Positions 52,930 to 63,498 are shown, counted from the first letter of the stretch. The stretch is 64,000 nt of DNA from Vibrio sp. Y2-5 (GCF_014596725.1 NZ_JACVEG010000002.1:62001-126000); one strand, 5' to 3'. Translations and numbers: made by a program. Notes: a model not told the origin generated them from the letters alone.

Positions 52930-54183
52930 TCATAAGTTAACTATTGAACTTAGTCGCACCTTCTCAAAAGGCACACATCGCTGACTTTCCATAAAATCAC
53001 ACCATTTTTCATAGCACTCTCTTTGTTCATAAAGATAGTCATAATCTAAATAGTGTTTCTTCGTACCTGTATGCACTTTATGCCCCAACATCACGTCGCT
53101 GACCTTTGGATTGAAGCCTGCTGATTCCCACCAGTTTCGAGCTGTTCTTCGCATATCGTGATTAAGCGAAGGCGGTAATCCATGACTTTCTACAAAACAT
53201 GAGAAACGTTTGCCAACATCAACGAGAGTATTCCCCGAGATTGGGGTATCTGATTTTTTGTTTACTTGAGGAAAAATGACTTCACAGTTAGGAAACATAG
53301 CGAATTGCTCTCTCAAAATGCTTACAGCTAGTTCTGGTATAGCGCGTCTAATTTCGCCCCCACCCTTGTGTCGTATTTTGTTATGTTCTTCTGGTACCGT
53401 CCAAATCAGCTTTTCAAAATCAAAGTCGGTTTTCTTTGCGAGTCGGAGCTCTACGCCTCGACAACCGAAAATCATTAGAAGCTTCAGTATATTTCTATTG
53501 CTAGGATGCGCAGGAAAGCCCGAGAGGAGCTGCCAAAGCCTTCTGACGTTGTTACCTTCCTGTTTGGTGCTTCGGACGCTTGTAGGCTTTCCTACGTCGT
53601 TTTTCTTCAACTCTGAAATTACGTTATATTTTAAAAGACCGTGTCTGACCGAAAACGATAGAACACCTTTAAAACGTGCCATTAAGTTTGCCGAATGCTT
53701 AGGGCTTACTCGTTCACTGGCTATTTTGAAAACCTTAACGTAGTCAAACAACTCTAGGTCTTTAGCATCATAGTCGCCAACATATGGGACAATATCTTTG
53801 TAGAACATAGTCAGTAGCGGCTCTGGCCGTTCCAAATTTGGCTCTGCGTGGTTTGCATACCAATAGTCGATCAGTTCTTTAACTGTGGTAGGTTTAGGAT
53901 TTTCGCGGTTTATGATTAGTTTGTTTCGAGGGTCTATGCCTTGTGAGACTAAAGCTTCTTTTTCCTTTTTCACTTTCTCTGCATCGGTAATTCGCAATTC
54001 GGGATAAGTCCCTAATTTCATTCTTATGGCTTTACCGCCTAAAGAAAACCGATAAAACCATGAGATCTTTCCTTTTGGGGATATTCGTAATCCGAGTCCA
54101 TCACGATAAGTTATTTCCGGAGCACCCTCGTATGTTTTGCCACTTACAGAGCGCAACCAAGAATCGGTTATTCGTTTTGTCAT
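52930..54183 (-). CDS. Tyrosine recombinase (phage integrase, DUF4102 type)
   Basis: 417 aa. N-terminal DUF4102-like arm domain (KTYEGAPEITYRDGLGLRISPKGKISWFYRF), core-binding domain, catalytic domain with GCRGVELRLAKKTD (Arg I), HDMRRTARNW (His-x-x-Arg) and LDYDYLYEQ (Tyr). P4/CP4-57-class integrases usually target tRNA or tmRNA genes, none of which is seen here. It defines the right end of the prophage. Confidence 0.9.
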   Translation of the reverse strand: MTKRITDSWLRSVSGKTYEGAPEITYRDGLGLRISPKGKISWFYRFSLGGKAIRMKLGTYPELRITDAEKVKKEKEALVSQGIDPRNKLIINRENPKPTTVKELIDYWYANHAEPNLERPEPLLTMFYKDIVPYVGDYDAKDLELFDYVKVFKIASERVSPKHSANLMARFKGVLSFSVRHGLLKYNVISELKKNDVGKPTSVRSTKQEGNNVRRLWQLLSGFPAHPSNRNILKLLMIFGCRGVELRLAKKTDFDFEKLIWTVPEEHNKIRHKGGGEIRRAIPELAVSILREQFAMFPNCEVIFPQVNKKSDTPISGNTLVDVGKRFSCFVESHGLPPSLNHDMRRTARNWWESAGFNPKVSDVMLGHKVHTGTKKHYLDYDYLYEQRECYEKWCDFMESQRCVPFEKVRLSSIVNL

Positions 54184-54362
54184 GGTGTATTCTCTGTACC
54201 AAAAATTTGGTACGAGTTTGGTACAAGCGATTCAGAAAATCAAAGAATCATTTTGAGCATACTAGATTATGAGAGGTGGCTACAGAAAACTCTAAACACT
54301 TGATTTACAGTGGATTGTGAACAAGTGAGATGATGAGAGATAAATTGAGGAGATGCTGCATG

Positions 54363-54376
54363 TGATACACACCAAG
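54363..54376 (+). repeat. 14-bp direct repeat, copy 2
   Basis: TGATACACACCAAG, identical to 52900-52913. It may be an integrase arm or core site near attR. Confidence 0.7.
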
Positions 54377-54578
54377 CAACACTTGTTTAAATATTGTGCT
54401 TAAAAATCAGAATGATAGAAAACAAGCACTCGATAAATCATTTTTAAATGCATCAACTCAAAGCGCAAATACGGATGCACTATCGTTAACACAAGCTGAG
54501 CATTCTAACGGATATGGATGAAATCTCAAGCAATCATTGCGTTCAAGCCTGATTAGACTGTGTTTATTAATCCAATCC

Positions 54579-54610
54579 AAAAAAGAAACCCATGGCTTTC
54601 ACCACGGGCT
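54579..54610 (-). terminator. deaD terminator
   Basis: Minus strand CCCGTGG-TGAAAG-CCATGGG then TTTCTTTTTT. Confidence 0.85.
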
Positions 54611-54638
54611 TACTCTATTAAGTTTTATCAGCTGTCAA

Positions 54639-56540
54639 TTAAGCTTCTTGGCTACGACGGCTGTGACCACGTTCACCACGGTAGTTACCACGGTTGTCGC
54701 CACCACGGTTACGGTCAAAACGACGTTCACCGCCTTCACGGCTGCCACCTTCACGGTTGCCACGGAAACCACCTTCACGACGAGGTGCGCCATCACGGTT
54801 ACCACGGAAGCCACCGTCACGGTTGCCACCTTCACGACGTCCGCCTTCACGACGACCACGAGATTCGCGGAAATCATCAAAATCACATACAACCGCGCCT
54901 ACTTCTTTTTGACGAATACGCAGTTTACGTAGTTTGCCAGTCACTTCAGCAGACATAGTCTTTGGAAGCTGAACAAATGTATGACCTTGAGCCAGTTTAA
55001 TAGCACCGATAGAACCTTTAGTTAGGCCTAGTTCGTTTGCAAGAGCACCAACGATGTCTTTAACTTGCACGCCTTGGTCACGACCAACCTGAAGCTGGTA
55101 AGTTTCCCAATCTGCTTTGTCACGGCTACCGAATTCACGACGACCACCTTCACCGCGATCATCACGACGCTCACGACGACGTTGTTTGTCACGCTCTACT
55201 GCTGCGATCATTGGATCTTCACCAGTGTAGAACAGTGGACGCTTACCTTGTTGGCGTTTCAACAAGATTGCACATAGTGTTGCAGCATCCATTTCTAGAG
55301 ACGCTTGTAGCTTCTCTACGAGTTCAGCAAACTTATCAAGAACAGTGTTGTTTTCTTTCTCTGCCGCTAGCTCAGCAGCAAGTAGAGTAAGACGAGCTTC
55401 TGCTACTTGATCACGGTGTGGAAGTTGAATTTCTTCCATTGATGAACGAGTAACGCGCTCAATAGTGCGAAGCATACGAAGTTGGTTAGTACGTACTAAC
55501 AGAATCGCTTTACCTTTACGGCCAGCACGACCTGTACGACCGATACGGTGGATGTACGACTCAACATCGAATGGAATATCGTAGTTAAATACGTGAGTGA
55601 TTCGTGGCACATCAAGACCACGAGCAACAACGTCAGTTGCAACAAGGATATCAATAACACCTTGTTTGATATGGTCGACAGTACGCTCACGTAGAGACTG
55701 AGGAATATCACCGTGCAGTGCAGCCGCTTTAAAGCCACGAGAGCTTAACCAGTCTGCAAGACGCTCTGTATCTTGACGAGTACGAACGAACACGATTGAC
55801 GCGTCAGTTTCTTCAGTTTCTAGAAGACGAGACATTGCTTCGTCTTTCTCTACGCCTTTTACAACCCAGAATTGTTGCTCTACTTTCTCAACCGTTTGGT
55901 TTGAACCAGCAACGTCAACACGAGCAGGGTTACGTAGGAAGCGATCAACAATAGTTTTAACCATTGGAGGCATTGTTGCAGAGAACAGTACGCGTTGCGC
56001 TGATTCAGGAGCTTGCTCCATGATCCAAGTAACGTCGTCTACGAAGCCCATCTTCAACATTTCGTCAGCTTCATCAAGAACGAAAGTATGACATTCGTCT
56101 AGGTGTAGGCGTTCACGAGTGATCAAGTCTTTCACACGACCAGGAGTACCAACAACAATGTGAGCACCTGACCGTAGAGAACGCATTTGATCAACGATAG
56201 AAGCACCACCGTAGATTTCTAGAACTTTAAGGCCTTTAATATTTTGACCTAAGTTTTTAATTTCAGCAGCTACCTGAATCGCAAGCTCACGAGTTGGAGC
56301 CATAATGATTGCTTGAGGTTTATGCTGAGATAAATCGATTTTGTTTAGCAGCGGTAATGAAAATGCTGCTGTTTTACCAGTACCGGTTTGTGCTTTACCT
56401 AATGCATCACGGCCTTCCAAAAGATGAGGAATAGCTGCTGCTTGGATAGGTGTTGGAGAAACGAAGCCCATTTCGCTTAGGGCCGAAAGAACAGCACTGT
56501 TAAGTGCTAAGTCACTGAATTGAATCACAGTCTCTGACAT
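54639..56540 (-). CDS. deaD: Cold-shock DEAD-box RNA helicase DeaD (CsdA)
   Basis: 633 aa. Q-motif region, AQTGTGKTAAF, PTRELAIQ, VLDEADEML, SATMP and HRIGRTGRAGRKG in order, then a dimerisation region, the DbpA-like RNA-binding fold (GSIGAIKLAQGHTFVQLP) and a 90-residue RGG-rich tail (repeats of GGRREGG/GGFRGNR). Unwinds RNA in ribosome assembly and cold adaptation. The repeat-coded tail explains several spurious frames on the other strand. Confidence 0.97.
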   Translation of the reverse strand: MSETVIQFSDLALNSAVLSALSEMGFVSPTPIQAAAIPHLLEGRDALGKAQTGTGKTAAFSLPLLNKIDLSQHKPQAIIMAPTRELAIQVAAEIKNLGQNIKGLKVLEIYGGASIVDQMRSLRSGAHIVVGTPGRVKDLITRERLHLDECHTFVLDEADEMLKMGFVDDVTWIMEQAPESAQRVLFSATMPPMVKTIVDRFLRNPARVDVAGSNQTVEKVEQQFWVVKGVEKDEAMSRLLETEETDASIVFVRTRQDTERLADWLSSRGFKAAALHGDIPQSLRERTVDHIKQGVIDILVATDVVARGLDVPRITHVFNYDIPFDVESYIHRIGRTGRAGRKGKAILLVRTNQLRMLRTIERVTRSSMEEIQLPHRDQVAEARLTLLAAELAAEKENNTVLDKFAELVEKLQASLEMDAATLCAILLKRQQGKRPLFYTGEDPMIAAVERDKQRRRERRDDRGEGGRREFGSRDKADWETYQLQVGRDQGVQVKDIVGALANELGLTKGSIGAIKLAQGHTFVQLPKTMSAEVTGKLRKLRIRQKEVGAVVCDFDDFRESRGRREGGRREGGNRDGGFRGNRDGAPRREGGFRGNREGGSREGGERRFDRNRGGDNRGNYRGERGHSRRSQEA

Positions 56541-56558
56541 GGGGATCCCACTAAAATA

Positions 56559-56651
56559 TTAATAAACCAAGGTCCCATGTGCTCCACCATTTCCAACCAA
56601 TCCAACGATTGTCTGAATTCCGTTCAGATACGGATAAGTCATATAACGCAT
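56559..56651 (-). CDS. Possible leader peptide upstream of deaD
   Basis: 30 aa (MRYMTYPYLNGIQTIVGLVG then NGGAHGTLVY), ending 18 bp before deaD. A short ORF also precedes deaD in enterobacteria. No clear ribosome site. The rest of 56541-56918 is regulatory space between divergent deaD and rnb. Confidence 0.35.
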   Translation of the reverse strand: MRYMTYPYLNGIQTIVGLVGNGGAHGTLVY

Positions 56652-56918
56652 CAAGCCACTAGGGACATCTAAGGGAGGCGGATTATTCCCTAAAAGCATA
56701 AAAAAAGCCAGAAAAAATTGAAATTCATCACAATTTATTCTCTTAAAGGATAAAAATTCATCAAAACCTCGTTCCAACCCTTTTATTCGTCAGTAATTTG
56801 CGCCGACAAATGCACAAATAGCACTGGTCAAATTGCTTGAGAAAGGTCTTCGCTGGGTAGTAATAATTGCCTGTAATGATTATAGTGTGCGCAATTCACT
56901 AAGCTAGAAATAGAAGAC

Positions 56919-58952
56919 ATGTTCCAAGACAACCCGTTACTTGCCCAATTAAAGCAACAAATTCAAGAAAACCTACCAAAGAAAGAAGGTGTGATTAAAG
57001 CCACCGACAAAGGTTTTGGATTTTTAGAAGTCGATAGTAAAAACAGTTTCTTTATTCCGCCTCCGTACATGAAAAAATGTATGCACGGAGACAAAGTGAT
57101 TGCCATTATCCGCACCGAAAAAGAGCGGGAAGTTGCAGAACCACAAGAACTTGTCGAACAATCTCTGACACGCTTTATTGGCCGAGTAAAGTTATTCAAG
57201 GGCAAACTCAACGTAGCACCTGATCATCCACAACTTAAAAAGTTGCCATTAAAAGCAAAAGTTAAAAAAGGTTTGAATCCAGAACACTTCCAAGAAGGTG
57301 ACTGGGTAGTTGCTCATCTCGTTCGTCACCCTCTAAAAGGCGAAGACCACTTCCTTGCGGAAATCTCAGAAAAAATTACAGATTCTGAAGATAAAATCGC
57401 TCCTTGGTGGGTCACGTTGGCAGAGAATGATTTACCTAACAGCGAACCTGCGGGGATCGAGAATTGGCAACTTAAAGATGATGCCGATCTTGAGCGTTCT
57501 GACTTAACCCATATCCCGTTTGTGACCATTGATGGCGCATCTACTAAAGATATGGACGATGCGCTATACGCGAAAAAGCTCGATAACGGTAACTTTGAAC
57601 TGACGATTGCAATCGCCGACCCTACCGCCTATATCACCCCAGATGATGAGATGGATAAAGTGGCACGTGAACGTGGATTCACTATCTATCTACCGGGTCG
57701 TAATATTCCAATGTTGCCACGTGATTTAGCAGACGACTTATGTTCTCTGATCGAAAATCAAGTGCGCCCAGCTCTATGCTGCACCGTTACGGTAGGCGCA
57801 GATGGTGTTATAGCTGATGATATTCGTTTCTTTGCCGCTAATATCCAGTCTCATGCCCGTCTGGTATACGACCACGTTTCAGATTGGTTAGAAAACGGTG
57901 AGTGCACTGAATGGCAACCGAATGAAACTATTGCAGAAGTTGTTAAGACTTTGCATACATTCTCTCAAGCTCGTGCAAACTGGCGTGAAAACAATGCAGT
58001 TGTATTCCCAGATCGCCCAGATTACCGTTTCGAACTGAGCGAAGATAACGACGTTATTGCTATTCATGCTGATATGCGTCGTACAGCAAACCGCCTTGTT
58101 GAAGAAGCAATGATCACTGCCAACATCTGTGCAGGTAAGGTTCTTCAGTCAACCTTTAATGCCGGCGTCTTTAACACTCACGCAGGTTTTAAAGCCGATA
58201 AAATGGCTGATGTGGTCGAACTGATGACATCAAATGGTGCACAGTGCGATGCGGAAAGCTTAGCAACACTTGAGGGCTTTGCTGCGTTACGTCGTTGGTT
58301 GTGCGAGCAAGAAACCTCTTACTTAGATAACCGTATTCGTAAATGTCAAAGCTACAGTGAAATTGGTAACCAGCCACTCCCTCACTACGCTATGGGCTTA
58401 GACGTATACGCGACTTGGACTTCACCAATTCGCAAGTACGGCGACATGATTAACCACCGTATGCTAAAAGCGCATATCTTGAATAAAGAGCCAGTACAGC
58501 AACCGGATGAAACTGTGGGTGAAGAACTGGCGCTGCACCGTAAACATCACAAGATTGCTGAACGCAACGTCGCGGATTGGTTATACGCTAGAACACTTGC
58601 AGAAGAACCAAGTAAGCAAACTCTCTTTAACGCAGAGATCTTTGATATTAACCGCGCTGGTGCTCGTGTTCGTTTACTTGAAAACGGCGCAGCCGCGTTT
58701 ATTCCAGCTTCATTGATTCTTGCAAACAAAGAACGCTTAGAATGCAACGGCGACCAAGGAATGATCACTATCGATAAAGAAGTGGTATATCGTTTGGGTG
58801 ATACGCTTGAGGTTGTATTAGCCGATGTCAGTCAGGAAAACCGCAGTATCGTGGCCAAGCCAACTCAGGTATTTGCAGATGAACCTCAATTGCAAGTTCA
58901 AACCGAGGACACTCAGCAAGCTGAAATGAGCCAAGAAGAAAAAACGGAATAA
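56919..58952 (+). CDS. rnb: Exoribonuclease II
   Basis: 677 aa. N-terminal cold-shock domains, RNB catalytic core with [15 protein letters not shown] (Asp cluster for Mg2+) and [27 protein letters not shown]-terminal S1 domain ([26 protein letters not shown]), acidic Gln/Glu tail. Degrades single-stranded RNA 3' to 5'. Single gene with own terminator. Confidence 0.96.
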   Translation: MFQDNPLLAQLKQQIQENLPKKEGVIKATDKGFGFLEVDSKNSFFIPPPYMKKCMHGDKVIAIIRTEKEREVAEPQELVEQSLTRFIGRVKLFKGKLNVAPDHPQLKKLPLKAKVKKGLNPEHFQEGDWVVAHLVRHPLKGEDHFLAEISEKITDSEDKIAPWWVTLAENDLPNSEPAGIENWQLKDDADLERSDLTHIPFVTIDGASTKDMDDALYAKKLDNGNFELTIAIADPTAYITPDDEMDKVARERGFTIYLPGRNIPMLPRDLADDLCSLIENQVRPALCCTVTVGADGVIADDIRFFAANIQSHARLVYDHVSDWLENGECTEWQPNETIAEVVKTLHTFSQARANWRENNAVVFPDRPDYRFELSEDNDVIAIHADMRRTANRLVEEAMITANICAGKVLQSTFNAGVFNTHAGFKADKMADVVELMTSNGAQCDAESLATLEGFAALRRWLCEQETSYLDNRIRKCQSYSEIGNQPLPHYAMGLDVYATWTSPIRKYGDMINHRMLKAHILNKEPVQQPDETVGEELALHRKHHKIAERNVADWLYARTLAEEPSKQTLFNAEIFDINRAGARVRLLENGAAAFIPASLILANKERLECNGDQGMITIDKEVVYRLGDTLEVVLADVSQENRSIVAKPTQVFADEPQLQVQTEDTQQAEMSQEEKTE

Positions 58953-58985
58953 TCGGTTTCGATATCGAATTGGTCAAAAACATAA

Positions 58986-59013
58986 AAGGCATTCCATCGG
59001 AATGCCTTTTTCA
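58986..59013 (+). terminator. rnb terminator
   Basis: AAAGGCATTCC-ATC-GGAATGCCTTTTT. Confidence 0.9.
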
Positions 59014-59031
59014 TTCATAACGCCGTTCAAT

Positions 59032-59385
59032 TCACGACCAGAAGTAAGATTTTGGATCTTTCTCAATTTCACGCATCACTGCTGTTAAATCGGAACTTTT
59101 GGAGAGAAATGGGTAAGGAACCCACATTTCACTGTTCTCTTCACGGGTTGGAATATAAAGCTCCCAGTGACGTTGATCCGCATCCCAAATTATACGAGCT
59201 ACTGGGCTCGAATACTCACTATGGACAGAGTCCAGCTTGTAGTGTTGTTGTATGAACTGCACACCATTATCTATCGGCTCAAAACTCGATTTTCCTAAAT
59301 CCACAGGAAGGCTGCGGTTGCGGCTATGGCACACAAGTTCTGCCCTGCGTTCAATTTGACGCTGTAACAAGTTTACGACCGTCAT
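59032..59385 (-). CDS. DUF3024-like protein
   Basis: 117 aa. VARIIWDADQRHWELYIPTREENSEMWVPYPFL ... EIEKDPKSYFW fits the small DUF3024 family of Vibrio and relatives. Function unknown. Convergent with rnb. Confidence 0.6.
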   Translation of the reverse strand: MTVVNLLQRQIERRAELVCHSRNRSLPVDLGKSSFEPIDNGVQFIQQHYKLDSVHSEYSSPVARIIWDADQRHWELYIPTREENSEMWVPYPFLSKSSDLTAVMREIEKDPKSYFWS

Positions 59386-59613
59386 GGCGTTGGATACCCC
59401 ATTATCTTGTGACCGAATACAGCATTAAGAGCTAGTCACTCCAAATATCTTAAAGTTAACTCAGTATAACTCAATAGAGTCTGTTTATCCTTTGGCGACT
59501 TTTTGCTGTGAAAACAACTTTATAATGCGAACAAAACTAAACTTCAAAAGAATAACAAACACAACGTCACACTAGAGATATTCCGCCCATATTTCTATGC
59601 GTACTATCAAACA

Positions 59614-59631
59614 CTTTCATAAAACTGTCAT
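59614..59631 (+). promoter_or_regulatory. PHO box upstream of pstS
   Basis: CTTTCATAAAACTGTCAT: two CTGTCAT-type 7-mers spaced by 4 bp, the PhoB-binding pattern, followed 10 bp later by TAAGAT as a possible -10. About 55 bp before the start codon. The rest of 59386-59686 holds no gene. Confidence 0.85.
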
Positions 59632-59686
59632 TTAATCGCAATAAGATATTCCGCTGATCTGTCCTTATTTTGTTTGGAGTTCCATT

Positions 59687-60511
59687 ATGTTTCGAGTTGC
59701 GTTAGCCACTCTTTGCTCGTTTTTTCTAGTTACCTCTTTCGCGCATGCTAGCGAAATCAACGTTTCTGGGTCGACCTCTGTTGCACGCATCATGGATGTG
59801 ATTGCCGAAGAATATAACACTAGCCATAAAGATACCTATATTGCGGTGCAAGGCGTAGGCTCTACCGCTGGTATTACGCTACTAAAGAAAGGTGTGGCCG
59901 ACGTAGCGATGAGTTCTCGTTACCTTACGAATGATGAAGTAGAAGAGTCGTTGCAGACATTCATCATCGCATTTGATGGTCTAGCTGTTGTCGTTAACCA
60001 ATCAAATCCAATCGGTAACTTAACCCGTGAACAACTTTACGACATCTATAAAGGCAAGATCACTAACTGGAAACAAGTTGGTGGCAATGATCAAAAAATC
60101 GCCGTGGTAACGCGCGAAGCTTCTTCGGGTTCTCGCTTTAGTTTTGAAAGCTTGCTTGGTTTGACCAAGGTGATTAAAGACAGATTAGTTTCAGATATCA
60201 ATCCAAACAACCTTGTGGTTAATAGCAATAGCATGGTGAAAACGTTAGTAAATCATAACTCGCAAGCGATTGGCTTTATTTCTACGGGCTCTGTTGACCG
60301 TTCTGTCAAAGCAATTAAGTTTGAAGGAGTGAAAGCGACTCCAGAGACTATTGCTAACCACGAATACCAACTTTCTCGTCCATTCTTGTTACTTCACTAT
60401 CCAGAGAAAGATAAACAAGAAACTAAAGAGTTGTTCAGATTTATTCAGTCAGACAGAGTGAAAAAACTGATTGAAGAGTATGGATATATTCCAACATCGA
60501 AATACAAGTAA
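59687..60511 (+). CDS. pstS: Phosphate ABC transporter substrate-binding protein PstS
   Basis: 274 aa. Signal peptide cleaved after SFAHA. Mature start INVSGSTSVARIMDVIAEEY with the phosphate-binding GSTS, then AVQGVGSTAGI, MSSRYL and VVTREASSGSRFSFE. Periplasmic phosphate receptor, placed alone here without pstCAB. PhoB control through the upstream box. Confidence 0.93.
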   Translation: MFRVALATLCSFFLVTSFAHASEINVSGSTSVARIMDVIAEEYNTSHKDTYIAVQGVGSTAGITLLKKGVADVAMSSRYLTNDEVEESLQTFIIAFDGLAVVVNQSNPIGNLTREQLYDIYKGKITNWKQVGGNDQKIAVVTREASSGSRFSFESLLGLTKVIKDRLVSDINPNNLVVNSNSMVKTLVNHNSQAIGFISTGSVDRSVKAIKFEGVKATPETIANHEYQLSRPFLLLHYPEKDKQETKELFRFIQSDRVKKLIEEYGYIPTSKYK

Positions 60512-60518
60512 GCATGAC

Positions 60519-60548
60519 AAAAAAAGGAGAGCTGACGCTCTCCTTTTT
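60519..60548. terminator. Bidirectional terminator pstS/hydratase
   Basis: AAAAAAA-GGAGAGC-TGAC-GCTCTCC-TTTTT works in both directions. Confidence 0.9.
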
Positions 60549-60563
60549 AATCAAATCAATGTG

Positions 60564-61238
60564 TTAAAAGTGCAATTGAATAACGGATGTTACGACACAA
60601 CCTGGACGGCGAACACCTTCAATTTCTACTTTTATTTCACGCTCAATCTCTAAACCTTTCTTAATTGGCGTTACTTTTGACAGTGTGCTTACCGCTCTTA
60701 CACGGCTATCCACTTTAATTGGATAAGGAAAACGCACTGAGTTTAGGCCAATGTTCACCATCATTTTCGCGGTCGGAAATAGCAACTTGTCTTCATCAAC
60801 GCTGTCCGTCAATTTTGGCAATAACGCTAATGTAAGAAAGCCGTGTGCGATAGTGGTTTTAAATGGTGACTCTGCTTGAGCTCTTTCTGGATCCGTATGA
60901 ATCCACTGCATATCTTCCGTAATTGCGCCAAACTGGTTGATTCGATTCTGATCAACCAATAACCAATCTCCTGTATGGATAACTTCACCTAACTTCGACT
61001 CAAGTTCATTATAAACAGCCTGAGCTTCTGGTTTTAATACGATAGGTTCAACAACAGGAACATCTTCATTTGCTGGCTGGTGAAAATCCTTCACCCATGA
61101 AAAAAGCTGGCGGCTATTTGTTTTATCCAATAACTCTCCCCAGTACTCGCGCACTGTAGGAGGCATCAATTGTTTAAACTCATTATGCTTAACTATGTTC
61201 TCAGCATGATGTTTAAAAATATCCGCAACTTTCATCAA
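60564..61238 (-). CDS. MaoC-type (R)-hydratase / dehydratase
   Basis: 224 aa. N-terminal 95 residues helical, then a MaoC hot-dog domain with catalytic DMQWIHTDPERAQ (Asp-His) and TTIAHGFLTLALL. Family hydrates enoyl-CoA for polyhydroxyalkanoate or fatty-acid use. Isolated from phaC-type genes in this window. Confidence 0.85.
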   Translation of the reverse strand: MMKVADIFKHHAENIVKHNEFKQLMPPTVREYWGELLDKTNSRQLFSWVKDFHQPANEDVPVVEPIVLKPEAQAVYNELESKLGEVIHTGDWLLVDQNRINQFGAITEDMQWIHTDPERAQAESPFKTTIAHGFLTLALLPKLTDSVDEDKLLFPTAKMMVNIGLNSVRFPYPIKVDSRVRAVSTLSKVTPIKKGLEIEREIKVEIEGVRRPGCVVTSVIQLHF

Positions 61239-61546
61239 AACCTCATTCTTAACTAAGAAGAAATACTAATTCGTTAATTTTGAAGCACTTCACAATAATC
61301 CGCAATAACTTTCGAGCGTACATGCGTATTCCGAATGATTAAATTCATTTAAAATACAAACAGTTAAGCAATAAAACATTATTTTATTAGAATTCGTATT
61401 ATTAGAACAATTACTCCAGTTAATAAAATCCTCAAAATATCAAATTCTTTATTTTTCAATCAGTAATATAACTTTAGATAACCGAACGCTTATTGACCAA
61501 GTGTGACTAGAATTTTGCATAGCAGCTCACATGTTACGTGCCACTG
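61239..61546. other. AT-rich intergenic region
   Basis: No ORF, terminator or RNA gene could be supported. Contains the hydratase promoter side and the end of draT. Confidence 0.6.
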
Positions 61547-62395
61547 TTAGCCCAGCCAACGTTTTACTCGATATAAGCCCCCTAAGACCATAAACTCCTG
61601 CTCACCTTGCAAACTATGAGGCAAAAGAGATTCAAAGCAGGCAATTTTGGAGAGAGGGACATTCACAGCAAACACTTTAGAGCCAAAACGAAGTGCACTC
61701 TCAGGGTCAGCTGTAAACGAACTTAAGTTATTAAACAGTTTCACCCATTCTCCACCAATTTTAAACTCAGCTTGTTCAGTGCACCCTCTATAGAGGGTTA
61801 AATAATCGTCTCCCTTAACACGTAAGCGCAACTCATGCTGGCAGAACAAGTACAACAAATCTAACTGGGCATACAACTCATTGGTATTGTAGGTTGCTCG
61901 TGTACACACTTGCCGAAAACGCAAATATTCTGGCGTGTCTGGGCCATGCAACGATCCTTGATGGAAGCAAGTCAGCAAACCAAACCGGGATTCAACCCAA
62001 CTGCGCCATGCCGCCCCTTGCTCGTTATCGGAATCAAATAACCACCCTAGCAGTAGCCTTCGGTAGTTCACCTTAGGACGAGGTGGCGGATCGGTGTTTT
62101 CACTTGAACGATAATCACCTTTTGATAAATGAAAATGCTGAGACATAAAATGTTTGAAGTGCTCAGCCCTTGCCTGATAACTGTCGGTATTGTTTAAGAC
62201 CTCAAACAAAGTGGGATACCAAACATGCAAACCATCAATTTCCAAAGGGATGGGTCTTTGTTGATAGCTAAGACTTGCCAACAACTTGGACGGAACGTTG
62301 CAATGATTCAGTGGCAAGCAAATCTGCTGGAGAATTGCACTTTCTTCATCACTCAAAGCGTATTGTTCTGGCTCACAAACAGGTATCGGTATCAT
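61547..62395 (-). CDS. draT: NAD-dinitrogenase-reductase ADP-ribosyltransferase-like
   Basis: 282 aa. LNHCNVPSKLLASLSYQQRPIPLEIDGL, RRLLLGWLFDSDN, VESRFGLLTCFHQG, TNELYAQLDLLYLFCQHEL and YLTLYRG are DraT family signatures. DraT ADP-ribosylates NifH in diazotrophs. The start overlaps draG by 1 bp, so they form an operon. No nif genes in the window; the target may differ. Confidence 0.88.
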   Translation of the reverse strand: MIPIPVCEPEQYALSDEESAILQQICLPLNHCNVPSKLLASLSYQQRPIPLEIDGLHVWYPTLFEVLNNTDSYQARAEHFKHFMSQHFHLSKGDYRSSENTDPPPRPKVNYRRLLLGWLFDSDNEQGAAWRSWVESRFGLLTCFHQGSLHGPDTPEYLRFRQVCTRATYNTNELYAQLDLLYLFCQHELRLRVKGDDYLTLYRGCTEQAEFKIGGEWVKLFNNLSSFTADPESALRFGSKVFAVNVPLSKIACFESLLPHSLQGEQEFMVLGGLYRVKRWLG

Positions 62396-63399
62396 TATTC
62401 ACCGCCTGAGATTTTTGTATTTTTCGTATTTAGGGCAAGCGCATAGAGTTCATCCGAAAGAGCCAAAATGTCTTCGTGTTTGTAGAGTACTGATAGCCAG
62501 TCATCTCGAATTCCTTGATGCCCGTAATGAGCGCCCGCGAGTTGACCTGCAATCGCCGCAGTAGTATCGGCATCATTGCCCAAATTCGCGGCTGCCAATA
62601 CACAAGACTCAAAGCTATTAGTGTTCATAAAACACCACAATGCCGACTCTAGGCTTTCAATCACATAACCACTTCCGGTTAACTCTTTATAGCTTTTGTT
62701 GAGAAACAAGCCTGATTGAATCTCCTTAATCTCTTCCGTTTCCGCCGCATACTCCAGCTCGGCAAAAAACTGTTTTTCATGACCATGAATCAGATGGAAC
62801 AGGATCGAAGACAAATAACGACAAGCATCAACGCACAAGGCCGAGCCATGTGTCGTCCGAGAACTCTCACCGGCGTAGAACACAGCGTCAGGAAGGGACA
62901 ATTGATAGAAAATCGGTACAGGAGCTAATCGCATGATTGAGCCATTACCAGAGCTCCAGCGAGCTTTAGAACCCGCGTAAGGATCGCCCGTCTTTTGATA
63001 GCGACGCAATGCAGATGATACGCCGACGCCAACGTCAAAGCAGACACCAATACTGCTCATATAACCTTTATTCATCCACTGGCAGTATTTGTTCATTTGA
63101 TCGCGAGCGTCAAACTCGCCACATTCCAGCAAACTATGAGCAAGACATAGCGCCATTGAAGTATCGTCCGTCCAATAGCCTTTTTTGAGACAAAAATGCC
63201 CCCCACCCATCATATCTGTAATGGGTTTAAACGTCCCTGGAGGCTTAAATTCAAGTGTCGTACCCAGTGCATCTCCAACCGCGAGACCAACTAAGCAGCC
63301 TCTTGAACGATCGAGATCTGGAGTAACAGAAGATAAATGAGTAATAGACCCAGACATAACAACTCCATTGCTTTCTAAATCCTGCACTTCTGTATTCAT
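62395..63399 (-). CDS. draG: ADP-ribosylglycohydrolase (DraG-like)
   Basis: 334 aa. LVGLAVGDALGTTLEF, GYWTDDTSMALCLA (metal-binding Asp pair), NGSIMRLAPVPIF, THGSALCVDACRY and AANLGNDADTTAAIAGQLAGAHYG motifs. Removes the ADP-ribose placed by DraT. First gene of the draG-draT pair. Confidence 0.92.
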   Translation of the reverse strand: MNTEVQDLESNGVVMSGSITHLSSVTPDLDRSRGCLVGLAVGDALGTTLEFKPPGTFKPITDMMGGGHFCLKKGYWTDDTSMALCLAHSLLECGEFDARDQMNKYCQWMNKGYMSSIGVCFDVGVGVSSALRRYQKTGDPYAGSKARWSSGNGSIMRLAPVPIFYQLSLPDAVFYAGESSRTTHGSALCVDACRYLSSILFHLIHGHEKQFFAELEYAAETEEIKEIQSGLFLNKSYKELTGSGYVIESLESALWCFMNTNSFESCVLAAANLGNDADTTAAIAGQLAGAHYGHQGIRDDWLSVLYKHEDILALSDELYALALNTKNTKISGGE

Positions 63400-63498
63400 T
63401 TTTCATGAATATCAGTCGTGTTCACCAGTTTAGAGTGCCATAGATTATCAGTACAAAAAGCCACCAAACTCTCAGGTTTTAAGGTTTATTTTGCCCAA

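Larger units (their letters stand above)
54184..54638. other. Prophage right border and host junction
   Basis: No gene. Contains the second copy of the 14-bp repeat and the deaD terminator. The exact attachment core cannot be fixed because the left end of the prophage is outside the window. Confidence 0.5.

Noticed and set aside
54635..54958. Overlapping open frames on both strands rich in Thr/Val or His/Gly
   Set aside because: They are shadows of the repetitive RGG-coding 3' end of deaD.
56559..56777. 72-aa frame upstream of deaD as a gene
   Set aside because: The first 42 codons are AT-rich leader with no ribosome site; only a short leader peptide at the end is considered.
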